Positions 55,139-63,925 of a DNA stretch of 64,000 nucleotides are shown here, piece after piece (position 1 is the first letter of the stretch; every line of letters starts with the position of its first letter). The notes beneath the pieces were generated by a model. That model saw only the letters and a program-made list of their open reading frames with translations. It searched no databases and had not been told where the DNA came from. The DNA lies in NCBI RefSeq assembly GCF_020164955.1, contig NZ_JAIUHG010000027.1, positions 34,024 to 98,023 on the forward strand. The letters run 5' to 3'. Both the position numbers and the translations under genes were made by a program. The DNA comes from Mesorhizobium sp. CA8. Lineage in GTDB: Bacteria; Pseudomonadota; Alphaproteobacteria; Rhizobiales; Rhizobiaceae.

Positions 55139-56653
55139 CTATTCGGCCAGCCTGGGCGTCTCCTTGCCGATGCCGAGCGCGGCAAGAGCCAGCTTCGGAC
55201 CGCCCTGCTTGAAATGGACAAGATGGGTGGCGACAAATTCGATCAATTTCTGTCGTTCTGGATGGCCTTTGGCAAAGCCTGCGAGGTCGAACACGGCCGC
55301 CGTAATATCTGCCGTCGGCAAATTGCGGTCGAACAGGTCGCTGAGCGCCGCATCGAGCGGATCGGTGAAATGGCGCCCAGGCAAAGTACCGCCGCGCGCG
55401 GCGCAGGCGGCGATCCAGGCGGCGACAACCAGCGACAGATATTCAGGAAGCAGCCCGGCTTCCAGCCTGGCAAGGGCGGAGGCGACAATGCGCTGCGGCA
55501 GCTTCTGGCTGCCGTCATTGGCGATCTGCGCGGTGCGGTGGGCAAGCGCGGTGTTGGAAAAGCGCGCGGCAAGCTCGGCCGTGTAGGCGCTTGTGTCGAG
55601 CCCGGCGTCCTGCGGCAGCGTTGGAATGGCCTCGGCCCAGAGCCAGTCCACGAATTGCCGGATCGAGGGATCGGCAAAGGCGCGATCCACGGTGGCGTGG
55701 CCGCTGAGCAGGCCGAGATAGGCGATGCCCGAATGGGCTCCGTTGAGCAGCCGCAGCTTCATGTCCTCGAAGGGGCCGACATCCTCGACCATGGCGACGC
55801 CGAATTTCTCCCAGGCCGGCCGTCCAGCGGGAAAGCGGTCCTCGATCACCCATTGCTGGAACGGTTCCGTCATCACCGGCCACGCGTCCTCGAGGCCGAG
55901 TTCGTCGGCGATGCGGGCGCGATCGGTATCCGTCGTCGCCGGCACGATGCGATCGACCATAGAAGACGGGAAGGCCACTTCGTCGGCGACATGGCCCGCT
56001 AACGGCTGGTCGCCAGAGCCTGTTTGGGCGTCGCGCAATTTCGCGAACTCGATCAACAGCCGATGCAGGGTGGCGCCGTTGGCCGGCAGGTTGTCGCAGC
56101 AGAGGACGGTGAAGGCAGGCGTGCCGGCGGCGCGTCGGCGTGCGAGCGACTCGGCGAGAAATCCATGCGCCGTCTTCGGCGATCCGGGGTTGGCGAGGTC
56201 GTGGACAATATCGGGGTGCGCGCTGTCGAGCGTGCCGTCGGCTGCTCTCAGATAGGCCTTCTCGGTGATGGTGAGCGTGACGATGCGGATGCGCGGATCG
56301 GTGAGCGCAGCGAGCACCGCGCCCGGGTCCTCCGGAGCGACGAGCAAGGATTGGATTGAGCCGATGACCTGCAGCTGTTCGCCGGCGCTGTCGCGGATTG
56401 CCAGCGTGTAGAGCCCGTCCTGCGGCTTGAGCGCATCGCGCGTGTCAGGGCTGCGCAGCGAGACGCCGATGATGCCCCAATCGCTCTCGCCGTCCGCCAG
56501 GCAGGCATCGACATAGGCGGCCTGGTGGGCACGATGAAAGGCGCCGACGCCAAGGTGGACGATGCCGGGCGCGACGGCGCGCCGGTCATAGCGAGGCAAC
56601 AGAACTTCGGCCGGCAGCTCCGCAAGGGTGGCGTTGGACAGACGGCCGTTCAT
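55139..56653 (-). CDS. uxuB: mannitol dehydrogenase family protein, probable D-fructuronate (mannonate) reductase
   Basis: This NAD-dependent polyol/aldonate dehydrogenase has 504 residues. The N-terminal Rossmann domain includes GIVHLGVGAFHRAHQAAYVD (about 28), and the active-site pattern K-x4-N-x2-H is in MKLRLLNGAHSGIAYLG (about 303). The family covers mannitol, fructuronate (UxuB) and tagaturonate (UxaB) reductases. The adjacent divergent uxaC and the downstream uronate genes make fructuronate or tagaturonate reduction the best assignment, so the symbol is from context. The start at 56653 has GGAGA 10 nt upstream. Confidence 0.82.
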   Translation of the reverse strand: MNGRLSNATLAELPAEVLLPRYDRRAVAPGIVHLGVGAFHRAHQAAYVDACLADGESDWGIIGVSLRSPDTRDALKPQDGLYTLAIRDSAGEQLQVIGSIQSLLVAPEDPGAVLAALTDPRIRIVTLTITEKAYLRAADGTLDSAHPDIVHDLANPGSPKTAHGFLAESLARRRAAGTPAFTVLCCDNLPANGATLHRLLIEFAKLRDAQTGSGDQPLAGHVADEVAFPSSMVDRIVPATTDTDRARIADELGLEDAWPVMTEPFQQWVIEDRFPAGRPAWEKFGVAMVEDVGPFEDMKLRLLNGAHSGIAYLGLLSGHATVDRAFADPSIRQFVDWLWAEAIPTLPQDAGLDTSAYTAELAARFSNTALAHRTAQIANDGSQKLPQRIVASALARLEAGLLPEYLSLVVAAWIAACAARGGTLPGRHFTDPLDAALSDLFDRNLPTADITAAVFDLAGFAKGHPERQKLIEFVATHLVHFKQGGPKLALAALGIGKETPRLAE

Positions 56654-56737
56654 GGAAGCTGGTCTCCGATCGGGAAAACGACGGCAGCGACGTAACACCC
56701 GCTGTCACCGTGCACAATGGCCGCGTGCCTTTCGGAA

Positions 56738-56772
56738 GTCATCATACAACTACCTAGTATTTGTATGTTGAC
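56738..56772. promoter_or_regulatory. probable GntR operator in the uxuB-uxaC divergent promoter
   Basis: GTCATCATACAA (56738-56749) and TTGTATGTTGAC (56761-56772) are inverted at 11 of 12 positions, around an 11-nt centre. The inner half-sites CATACAA and TTGTATG are perfectly symmetrical. They lie between the uxuB and uxaC starts, and the GntR/FCD regulator encoded at 61119 is the natural binder. Confidence 0.7.
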
Positions 56773-56818
56773 ATTATCTCCGACCGATCTACCAATAGCG
56801 AAGCTTGGGAGGAGCCGC

Positions 56819-58222
56819 GTGGCCGCATTGACCGATCCGGACCTGCTGTTCGCGCCGGAAACGCGATCATTGGCGCGCGCCCTTTACGCCGGTGTGAAGG
56901 ACCTGCCGATCGTCAGTCCGCACGGCCACACCGACCCGCGCTGGTACGCGCTCGACGAACCGTTTCCCGATCCGGCGCAGCTCTTGATCGTGCCGGACCA
57001 CTACATTTTCCGCATGCTGTTCAGCCAGGGCGTGCGGGTGGAGGAACTCGGCGTCCCGACGCTCGACGGCACACCCGTCGAAACCGACGGCCGGGCCATC
57101 TGGCGGCGCTTCGCCGAGCATTATTATCTCTTCCGCGGCACGCCCACACGGCTCTGGCTCGACCATGTGTTCGAGCATCTGTTCGGCATCGGGGAGCCGC
57201 TTACCGCAGCCAGCGCCGACCGCATCTACGACACGATCGCCGCGCTGCTGCAACGCGACGACTATCAGCCGCGCGCGCTGTTCGAACGCTTCAACATCGA
57301 AGTGATCGCGACCACCGAAGGCGCGCTCGACGACCTCAAATGGCACCGGACGATCCGCGACTGCGGCTGGAAGGGCCGCGTCGTCACCGCGTATCGGCCG
57401 GACGCCGTGGTCGATCCCGATTTCGAAGGCTTCGCGGGCAATCTGGATAGGCTCGGCGAGATCACCGGATGCGACACCGGCAGCTGGTCCGGCTATCTCG
57501 ATGCGCATCGAAAGCGCCGCGCCTATTTCAAGGAATTCGGCGCGACCTCGTCCGATCACGGCCATCCGACGGCCGAGACCGCCAATCTCTCCGACGCGGC
57601 GGCGCAGGAGCTGTTCAACCGCATCCGGCGCGGCTCCGAGGATGAGCGCGAGCGAAAACTGTTCCGAGCCCAGATGCTGACCGAGATGGCCAAGATGAGC
57701 CGCGACGACGGCCTGGCGATGCAGATCCATCCTGGATCATGGCGCAATCATTCGCCTTCCGTTTTCCAGAAATTCGGCCGCGACAAGGGCTTCGATATCC
57801 CGACGCGGACCGATTATGTGACGGCGCTGAAACCGCTGCTCGACTGCGTCGGGCTGGAGCGCGACCTCACGATCATCCTGTTCACGCTGGACGAGACGAG
57901 CTACGCGCGCGAGTTGGCGCCGCTCGCCGGCGTCTATCCGGCGCTCAAGCTCGGGCCGGCCTGGTGGTTCCACGACAGCCCGGAAGGGATGCGCCGCTTC
58001 CGCGAGATGACCACCGAGACGGCGGGCTTCTACAACACCGTCGGCTTCAATGACGACACGCGCGCCTTCCCGTCGATCCCGGCGCGCCACGACGTCGCGC
58101 GGCGTGTCGACTGCGCCTTCCTGGCGCGGCTGGTCGCCGAGCATCGCCTCCGGGAGGAGGAGGCGCATGAGTTGGCGCGGGAGCTTGCCTACTCGCTTGC
58201 CAAGAAGGCCTACCGGCTCTGA
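56819..58222 (+). CDS. uxaC: glucuronate/galacturonate isomerase
   Basis: This enzyme isomerises D-glucuronate to D-fructuronate (and D-galacturonate to D-tagaturonate), the first step of the uxu/uxa pathway. I start at the GTG at 56819, which follows GGGAGGAG by 4 nt; an ATG further upstream would overlap the operator. The 467 residues match UxaC length. SPHGHTDPRWYALDEPFPDPAQLLIVPDHY contains the first His pair of the amidohydrolase-like metal site, and LAMQIHPGSWRNHSP and ELAPLAGVYPALKLGPAWWFHDSPEGMRRF carry further conserved elements. It heads the cluster that continues with TRAP transporter genes. Confidence 0.95.
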   Translation: MAALTDPDLLFAPETRSLARALYAGVKDLPIVSPHGHTDPRWYALDEPFPDPAQLLIVPDHYIFRMLFSQGVRVEELGVPTLDGTPVETDGRAIWRRFAEHYYLFRGTPTRLWLDHVFEHLFGIGEPLTAASADRIYDTIAALLQRDDYQPRALFERFNIEVIATTEGALDDLKWHRTIRDCGWKGRVVTAYRPDAVVDPDFEGFAGNLDRLGEITGCDTGSWSGYLDAHRKRRAYFKEFGATSSDHGHPTAETANLSDAAAQELFNRIRRGSEDERERKLFRAQMLTEMAKMSRDDGLAMQIHPGSWRNHSPSVFQKFGRDKGFDIPTRTDYVTALKPLLDCVGLERDLTIILFTLDETSYARELAPLAGVYPALKLGPAWWFHDSPEGMRRFREMTTETAGFYNTVGFNDDTRAFPSIPARHDVARRVDCAFLARLVAEHRLREEEAHELARELAYSLAKKAYRL

Positions 58223-58258
58223 GCCGGGGCATCCGTGATTTTTGAAGGGAGGAAAAAC

Positions 58259-59236
58259 ATGTTGCGTATTTCGAGATTGCTGGCGGCGACATTCGCCATC
58301 GGGTCCTTGATGATCGGCGCCGCGCAGGCCGAAACCGTCCTGCGCTCTTCGGACACCCATCCGGACGGCTATCCGACGGTCGAGGCGGTCAAATATATGG
58401 GCGAGCTGATCAAGCAGCGCACCAACGGGCGCTATTCGATCGAGGTCTATCATTCGGCGCAGCTCGGCGAGGAAAAGGATACGATCGAACAAACCCAAGC
58501 CGGCGTCATCGACCTCGATCGCGTCTCCATGGGGCCGTTCAACGGCATCGTGCCGGAAACCGCTGTGCCGTCGTTGCCCTACATCTTCCGCTCGGTCGAG
58601 CATATGCGCCATGTCATGGACGGGCCGATCGGCGACCAGATCCTGAAGGCGTTCGAGGCGCATGACCTTGTCGGTCTCGCCTTCTACGATTCGGGCGCGC
58701 GCTCCTTCTACAATACCAAGAAGGACATCACCTCGATGGCAGACATGAAGGGCATGAAGTTCCGCGTCATCCAGTCGGACGTCTTTGTCGACATGGTGAA
58801 CGCGCTCGGCGCCAACGCCACGCCGATGGCCTATGGCGAGGTCTATTCGGCGCTGCAGACCGGCGTCATCGACGGCGCCGAGAATAACTGGCCGAGCTTC
58901 GAATCCGCCAAGCATTACGAGGTCGCTAAGCATTACACGCTGGACCAGCACCAGATCGTGCCGGAGGTGCTGGTGATGTCGAAGGCAAGCTGGGACGAGC
59001 TGGCGCCGGAAGACCAGGCGATCGTGCGCCAGGCGGCCAAGGACAGCGTCGTCAAGATGCGCGAGCTGTGGGACGCGCAGGAGAAGAAGTCGCGCGACAT
59101 CGTCGAGAAGGCCGGCGTCAAGATCAGCGAGATCGACAAGCAGCCGCTGATCGACGCCATGAAGCCGGTCTACGACAAATATCTGTCGACGCCCGAGCTT
59201 AAGGACCTCGCCGCCCGTATCCAGGCGACGAAATGA
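58259..59236 (+). CDS. TRAP transporter substrate-binding protein (DctP family)
   Basis: This is the periplasmic binding protein of a TRAP importer. The 325-residue product has a signal peptide (LLAATFAIGSLMIGAAQAE), then RSSDTHPDGYPTVEAVKYMGELI and the ligand-contact region PSLPYIFRSVEHMRHVMDG. GMKFRVIQSDVFVDMVNALGANATPM carries the conserved Arg that binds carboxylates, and PMAYGEVYSALQTGVIDGAENNWPSF follows. Context in a uronate operon suggests hexuronate as ligand. The start at 58259 has GGGAGG just upstream. Confidence 0.9.
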   Translation: MLRISRLLAATFAIGSLMIGAAQAETVLRSSDTHPDGYPTVEAVKYMGELIKQRTNGRYSIEVYHSAQLGEEKDTIEQTQAGVIDLDRVSMGPFNGIVPETAVPSLPYIFRSVEHMRHVMDGPIGDQILKAFEAHDLVGLAFYDSGARSFYNTKKDITSMADMKGMKFRVIQSDVFVDMVNALGANATPMAYGEVYSALQTGVIDGAENNWPSFESAKHYEVAKHYTLDQHQIVPEVLVMSKASWDELAPEDQAIVRQAAKDSVVKMRELWDAQEKKSRDIVEKAGVKISEIDKQPLIDAMKPVYDKYLSTPELKDLAARIQATK

Positions 59237-59823
59237 ACGGGAGGGGCAACGGGCCCGGTGGCACGGAGGCTTCCGCGCTACCAGCCAGCCGGGCAGGTCC
59301 GAAAGGGTTCTGGCTGCGGGTGGAACGGGCCCTTTCTGGGCTTGCGCGATTGGCCTTATGGGTCAGCGGCACCGGGCTGACGCTGATGACCGTCATCATC
59401 TTCTGGCAGGTCTTCTCGCGCTACATGCTGAACCGCTCGCCGAGCTGGACCGAGTCCTCCTCCGTGCTGCTGATGGGCTGGTTCATCTTCTTGGGCGCCG
59501 CCGTCGGCGTGCGCGAGCGCACGCATCTCGGCTTCGACGTGCTGCTCTATGTCTTGCCTGCCTCGGCCAAGGCGGTGCTGCGCAGCATTTCCGATCTCGT
59601 CGTGCTGGCCTTCGGCGCCGGCATGATCGTGTATGGCGTGCAGCTCGCCAGGCTGACCTGGAACACCGTGATGCCATCGCTCGCCTTGCCCGGCGGCGTC
59701 AGCTTCCTGCCGGTCATCTTGGGGGGCGGGCTGGTCTGCCTGTTTTCGCTCGAGCGGCTGGCGGGGCGCTTTGCCGGGCTGCCGGTCGATGCCGACATTT
59801 ACGCGACCGGCGAGGAGCTCTGA
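59233..59823 (+). CDS. TRAP transporter small permease (DctQ)
   Basis: The 196-residue inner-membrane subunit has about four hydrophobic segments (ALWVSGTGLTLMTVIIFWQVFSRYML, SVLLMGWFIFLGAAVGV, SISDLVVLAFGAGMIVYG and a C-terminal one). The pattern is typical of DctQ, including RYMLNRSPSWTESSSVLLMGW. The start overlaps the DctP stop by 4 nt (ATGA). Its first 30 residues are rich in Gly and Pro, so the true start may lie slightly downstream. Confidence 0.9.
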   Translation: MNGRGNGPGGTEASALPASRAGPKGFWLRVERALSGLARLALWVSGTGLTLMTVIIFWQVFSRYMLNRSPSWTESSSVLLMGWFIFLGAAVGVRERTHLGFDVLLYVLPASAKAVLRSISDLVVLAFGAGMIVYGVQLARLTWNTVMPSLALPGGVSFLPVILGGGLVCLFSLERLAGRFAGLPVDADIYATGEEL

Positions 59824-59826
59824 ACC

Positions 59827-61107
59827 ATGGCGCTGATCGTGCTTTTCGGCACTTTCGTCTTCCTGCTGGTTATCGGCACGCCGATCGCGTTCTGCCTCGG
59901 CGTCGCCAGCTTCGCGACGATCCTCACGATCGGCCTGCCACCCGTCGTCGTGTTCCAGCGGCTCAATTCCGGCGTCAGCGTCTTTTCGCTGATGGCCATC
60001 CCTTTCTTCATCTTCGCCGGTGACCTTATGGTTCGCGGCGGCATCGCCGCCCGCCTGGTGGCATTGGCCGGGTCCCTGGTCGGCCATCTGCGCGGCGGTC
60101 TGGGACAAGTCAACATTGCCGCGTCGACCATGTTCGGCGGAATTTCCGGTTCGGCGGTGGCCGATGCCTCAGCGGTCGGCGGGCTGATGATCCCGCAGAT
60201 GAAGGCGCGCGGCTACGGGGTCGACTATGCCGTCAACATCACTTCCGTCGGCGCCATCATCGCGCTGCTGATCCCGCCGTCGCATAACATGATCATCTAT
60301 TCGATCTCGGCCGGCGGCCGCATCTCGATCGCGGATCTTTTCACCGCCGGCGTTCTGCCGGGGCTGCTGCTGGCCCTGTCGCTGATGGTCACCGCCTATC
60401 TGGTGGCAAGCCGGCGCGGCTATCCGACGGAACCTTTTGCGGGTTTCGGCCGAGCCTTGCAGCTGCTTGTCGCCGCCATTCCCGGGCTGATCCTGATCGG
60501 CATCATCTTTGGCGGCGTCCGCTCCGGCATCTTCACCGCCACCGAAAGCTCCTGCATTGCCATCGTCTATGCTTTCCTGGTGACGTTGATCATCTACCGG
60601 TCGATGAGCTGGAACGATTTCGTCACCGCGACCACGGCCGCGGTGCGCACGACAGCGATGGTGCTGATGATCATCGGCTGCGCCGCGGCCTTCGGCTGGC
60701 TGCTGGCCTATCTCCGGGTTCCGGCAGCGCTTGTCGCGTTTTTGCAGTCCGTGTCCGACAACAAGCTGGTCATACTGCTCCTGATCAATGTCGTCCTGCT
60801 CATCCTCGGCACATTCATGGATATGTCGCCGCTCATCATCATCACCACGCCCATCTTCCTGCCGGTGGTGATGGCCTATGGCGTCGATCCCGTGCATTTC
60901 GGCGTCATCCTGATCCTCAATCTCGGCATCGGCCTCTGCACGCCGCCGGTCGGCGCGGTGCTGTTCGTCAGTTGCGCCATCGGCCGCATCCCCATCTGGA
61001 CGGCAATGCGCTCGATCTGGCCGTTCTATGGAGCGGCCTTCATGGTGCTGATGCTTGTCACCTACATACCGGAAATCTCATTGTGGCTGCCGAGCCTGTT
61101 TCACTAG
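59827..61107 (+). CDS. TRAP transporter large permease (DctM)
   Basis: The 426-residue channel-forming subunit has about 12 hydrophobic segments and the family features: FLVIGTPIAFCLGVASFATIL near the N-terminus, SAVADASAVGGLMIPQMKARGYGVDYAVNITSVGAIIALLIPPSHNMIIYS in the middle, and the C-terminal GTFMDMSPLIIITTPIFLPVVMAYGVDPVHFGVILILNLGIGLCTPPVGAVLFVSC. It follows DctQ after 3 nt. Together the three genes form a complete sodium-driven TRAP system. Confidence 0.94.
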   Translation: MALIVLFGTFVFLLVIGTPIAFCLGVASFATILTIGLPPVVVFQRLNSGVSVFSLMAIPFFIFAGDLMVRGGIAARLVALAGSLVGHLRGGLGQVNIAASTMFGGISGSAVADASAVGGLMIPQMKARGYGVDYAVNITSVGAIIALLIPPSHNMIIYSISAGGRISIADLFTAGVLPGLLLALSLMVTAYLVASRRGYPTEPFAGFGRALQLLVAAIPGLILIGIIFGGVRSGIFTATESSCIAIVYAFLVTLIIYRSMSWNDFVTATTAAVRTTAMVLMIIGCAAAFGWLLAYLRVPAALVAFLQSVSDNKLVILLLINVVLLILGTFMDMSPLIIITTPIFLPVVMAYGVDPVHFGVILILNLGIGLCTPPVGAVLFVSCAIGRIPIWTAMRSIWPFYGAAFMVLMLVTYIPEISLWLPSLFH

Positions 61108-61118
61108 GAGGGCACCAC

Positions 61119-61892
61119 GTGTCTCAAACAGTTGCCGACCTCAGGGTCGAACGGAAGCCGAAACTGTCGGAGACCGTGGTCGCGGCGATCCGCAAGCAGC
61201 TCTTGGCGGGCGAGATTCCGCCCGGACAGAAGCTGCCAACCGAAGGCCAGCTGACGGAGACTTTCGGCGTCAGCCGCACGGTCATCCGCGAGGCGCTGGC
61301 CAAGCTTGCCGCCGATGGCCTGGTCGAAGCGCGGCAAGGCGCCGGCGTCTTCGTCAGCGAGCACATCTCGACGAGCTTCGGCGTTCTGGCCGCCGACATG
61401 GGAGCCAAGGATTCGGTCGCGCTCAACGTGCTCGAGGTCCGCCTCGCAATCGAGATCGAATCGGCGGGCCTGGCCGCCATCCGCCGCAACGCCGCCCAGG
61501 AGGCCGCGATCCAGGAGGCCTTCTTCGAGTTCGAGCGGCTGCTGCTCGCCAGCCAGCCGACCGGCCCGGCCGACCTCGCCTTCCACCGCGCGATCGCCAG
61601 CGCCACCAACAACCCGTTCTATGTCGAGATGCTCGATGTGCTGGGACGCCGCGCCATTCCCTGCGACGTGACCTCGCCCTGGTCGACAGAGCTCGTCCAG
61701 TCGGACGAGTACCAGCGCGGCCTGCAGCGCGAGCACCTCGTCATCCTCAATGCGATCTCGGCGGGCGATGCCGAGGCGGCGCGCGAGGCGATGCGCACGC
61801 ATCTGACCCGCAGCCAGCAGCGCTACCGCGAGCGGCTGCAGGCCAGACAGGCCTATTATGCCAATTCGCTAAAAGCCGCATCGACCGAGTGA
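61119..61892 (+). CDS. GntR/FadR family regulator (FCD domain), probable uronate repressor
   Basis: The 257-residue regulator has the GntR winged helix-turn-helix (KLSETVVAAIRKQLLAGEIPPGQKLPTEGQLTETFGVSRTVIREALAKLAADGLVEARQGAGVFV, about 15-80) and a C-terminal FCD ligand-binding domain (EVRLAIEIESAGLAA, then DLAFHRAIASATNNPFY with a metal-binding Asp/His set). I start at the GTG at 61119, with TAGGAGGG 6 nt upstream. Its place in the uronate operon and the divergent operator at 56738-56772 suggest that it represses the cluster until a uronate-derived inducer binds. Confidence 0.9.
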   Translation: MSQTVADLRVERKPKLSETVVAAIRKQLLAGEIPPGQKLPTEGQLTETFGVSRTVIREALAKLAADGLVEARQGAGVFVSEHISTSFGVLAADMGAKDSVALNVLEVRLAIEIESAGLAAIRRNAAQEAAIQEAFFEFERLLLASQPTGPADLAFHRAIASATNNPFYVEMLDVLGRRAIPCDVTSPWSTELVQSDEYQRGLQREHLVILNAISAGDAEAAREAMRTHLTRSQQRYRERLQARQAYYANSLKAASTE

Positions 61893-61912
61893 CCGTCAGA
61901 CAAGGCCTGGAA

Positions 61913-62764
61913 ATGGACCAGAAACAGACCGAATTTTCCTCGCGCTTCGCCATCGATCCTGTCGCCGCCGCGCACATGGGGACCGACGAGCTGCGCCACC
62001 ATTTCCACGTCGAGGGGCTTTTCCAGCCGGACCTTGTCAGCCTGACATACACGCATTACGACCGCATGATCGTCGGCGGCGCCATGCCTATCGACAAGAT
62101 CCTGCCGCTTGAGGCGATCAAGCCGACCGGAACCAAGGCTTTCCTCGACCGCCGCGAACTGATCGCCGTCAACATCGGCGGTGCCGGCACCGTCACAGCC
62201 GACGGCCTCCCTTACGAATTGGCGGCGCGCGACATGGTCTATCTCGGCATGGGCACCGAGCAGGTGTCGTTCGCCTCGGCGGAGCCCGACAGGCCGGCAA
62301 AATTCTACCTGCTTAGCGCACCGGCGCATCGGACCTGTCCCAGCCAGTCGATCCGCATCGGCGACGCCAGGCGGCTCGACCTCGGCAGCCAGGCGACCAG
62401 CAACGAACGCTCGATCTTCCAGTTCATCCACGCCGACGGCGTCAAGACCTGCCAACTCGTCGTCGGCATCACGCAACTCGCGCCAGGCTCGGTGTGGAAC
62501 ACCATGCCCTGCCATGTGCATGACCGGCGCATGGAAGCCTATCTCTATTTCGATCTGCCGGAAGGGCAGCGCGTCTTCCACTTCATGGGCGAACCGGACG
62601 AGACGCGCCACATCGTCATGCGCAGCGAGGAGGCGGTGCTGTCGCCGGGCTGGTCGATCCATTCGGGCGCCGGCACGTCCAACTACGCCTTCATCTGGGC
62701 GATGGCCGGCGACAATGTCGACTATACCGATGTCGACCAGGTGGCGATGGATCAATTACGGTGA
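61913..62764 (+). CDS. kduI: 5-dehydro-4-deoxy-D-glucuronate isomerase
   Basis: This zinc enzyme converts 5-keto-4-deoxyuronate, the breakdown product of unsaturated uronates, to 2,5-diketo-3-deoxygluconate. The 283-residue length is normal. The N-terminus reads FAIDPVAAAHMGTDELRHHFHVEGLF, the middle has MIVGGAMPIDKILPLEAIKPTGTKAFLDRRELI, and the zinc ligands are in NTMPCHVHDRRMEAYLYFDL (His-x-His...Glu). HFMGEPDETRHIVMRSEEAVLSPGWSIHSGAGTSNYAFIW is a further family block. The ATG at 61913 lies 20 nt after the regulator; an alternative GTG at 61889 would overlap the regulator stop. Confidence 0.95.
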   Translation: MDQKQTEFSSRFAIDPVAAAHMGTDELRHHFHVEGLFQPDLVSLTYTHYDRMIVGGAMPIDKILPLEAIKPTGTKAFLDRRELIAVNIGGAGTVTADGLPYELAARDMVYLGMGTEQVSFASAEPDRPAKFYLLSAPAHRTCPSQSIRIGDARRLDLGSQATSNERSIFQFIHADGVKTCQLVVGITQLAPGSVWNTMPCHVHDRRMEAYLYFDLPEGQRVFHFMGEPDETRHIVMRSEEAVLSPGWSIHSGAGTSNYAFIWAMAGDNVDYTDVDQVAMDQLR

Positions 62765-63528
62765 GCGATCTTTCCGCCTTCAGCCTCACGGGCAAGCGCA
62801 TCCTGGTAACGGGCGCCAACACCGGCATCGGGCAAGGCATCGCCGTGGCGATCGCGCGCGCCGGCGGGCTGGTGGTCGGCGTCGGCCGTTCGGCGATGGA
62901 TGACACCGCCGGGAAAGTCGCGGCCGCGGGCGGCAGCTTCGAAGCGGCGAAGGCGGATATTGGCGATCCTGCCGAGGCGGCCGCCATGCTCGACCGGGTC
63001 TGGAGCGAGAGCGGCCCGCTCGACGGCCTCGTCAACAATGCCGGCATCATCCGGCGCGCCGATGCGGTCGACCTGAGCGAAGCCGACTGGGACGAGGTGA
63101 TGGACGTCAATCTGAAGACGGTCTTCCGGCTCTGCCAGAGCTTTGCCAGGCGCATGCTGGCGGAGCCCGGACGGCGCGGCAAGATCGTCAACATCGCCTC
63201 GGTGCTGAGTTTCCAGGGCGGCATCCGCGTCGCTTCCTATACGGCCTCGAAGCATGGCGTGCTCGGCCTCACAAGGCTGCTCGCCTGCGAATGGGCGGCC
63301 AAAGGCATCAACGTCAACGGCATCGCGCCGGGCTATGTCGAGACCAACAACACCGAAGCCTTGCGCGCCGACCCGGACCGCAGTGCCGCCATACTCGGGC
63401 GCATCCCGGCAGCGCGCTGGGGCCGGCCCGACGATATAGGCGACGCGGCCGTGTTCCTGCTGGCGCGGGCGTCGGATTATATGCATGGCGCGGTGGTGCC
63501 GGTCGATGGCGGCTGGCTGGCGCGGTGA
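62761..63528 (+). CDS. kduD: 2-dehydro-3-deoxy-D-gluconate 5-dehydrogenase (SDR)
   Basis: This short-chain dehydrogenase interconverts 2,5-diketo-3-deoxygluconate and 2-keto-3-deoxygluconate. The 255-residue product has the cofactor motif VTGANTGIGQGIAVAIA (about 17-33), NNAGIIRR, and the catalytic Ser...Tyr-x3-Lys in ASVLSFQGGIRVASYTASKHGVLG. The C-terminus, ARASDYMHGAVVPVDGGWLAR, is typical of KduD. It starts at a GTG that overlaps the kduI stop (GTGA), so the two are coupled. Pairing with kduI makes the KduD assignment firm within a large family. Confidence 0.92.
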   Translation: MSDLSAFSLTGKRILVTGANTGIGQGIAVAIARAGGLVVGVGRSAMDDTAGKVAAAGGSFEAAKADIGDPAEAAAMLDRVWSESGPLDGLVNNAGIIRRADAVDLSEADWDEVMDVNLKTVFRLCQSFARRMLAEPGRRGKIVNIASVLSFQGGIRVASYTASKHGVLGLTRLLACEWAAKGINVNGIAPGYVETNNTEALRADPDRSAAILGRIPAARWGRPDDIGDAAVFLLARASDYMHGAVVPVDGGWLAR

Positions 63529-63592
63529 CCGTCTCCCGCCGGAAAACCGCGCCGCGCCTTTCCTGCTTTACAAGCCGAACGGAAGCTGAGCG

Positions 63593-63925
63593 ATGACCGA
63601 TATCTTTTCCCATGCGGGCGAAAAAGCCTGGGAGCCGACGCCGGACGGCAACAGGCGGCGCGTGCTGGTGCACACCGATGAATTGATGATGGTCGAGTTC
63701 GCATTCGACAAGGGCGGCGTCGGGGCGCTGCACTCGCATCCGCATGTCCAGGCAAGCTATGTCGCCGAGGGTCGCTTCGAGGTCACCATCGACGGCCGGT
63801 CGGAGATCCTCGAAACGGGAAGCAGCTTCATCGTGCCGTCCAATCTCGTGCATGGCGTCAAGGCGCTGGAGGCCGGGCGGCTGGTCGACAGTTTTGCGCC
63901 TTGCCGGGCCGATTTCCTGGGCTAG
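63593..63925 (+). CDS. KdgF-like cupin
   Basis: The 110-residue single-domain cupin has the metal-binding motif GALHSHPHVQASYVAEGRFEVTIDG (about 43) and the second motif GSSFIVPSNLVHGVKALEAG (about 80). KdgF-type cupins open the ring of 4,5-unsaturated uronates to linear 5-keto-4-deoxyuronate, the substrate of KduI. The place directly after kduI-kduD supports this role, but many cupins share the motif. GGAA lies near the ATG at 63593. Confidence 0.8.
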   Translation: MTDIFSHAGEKAWEPTPDGNRRRVLVHTDELMMVEFAFDKGGVGALHSHPHVQASYVAEGRFEVTIDGRSEILETGSSFIVPSNLVHGVKALEAGRLVDSFAPCRADFLG

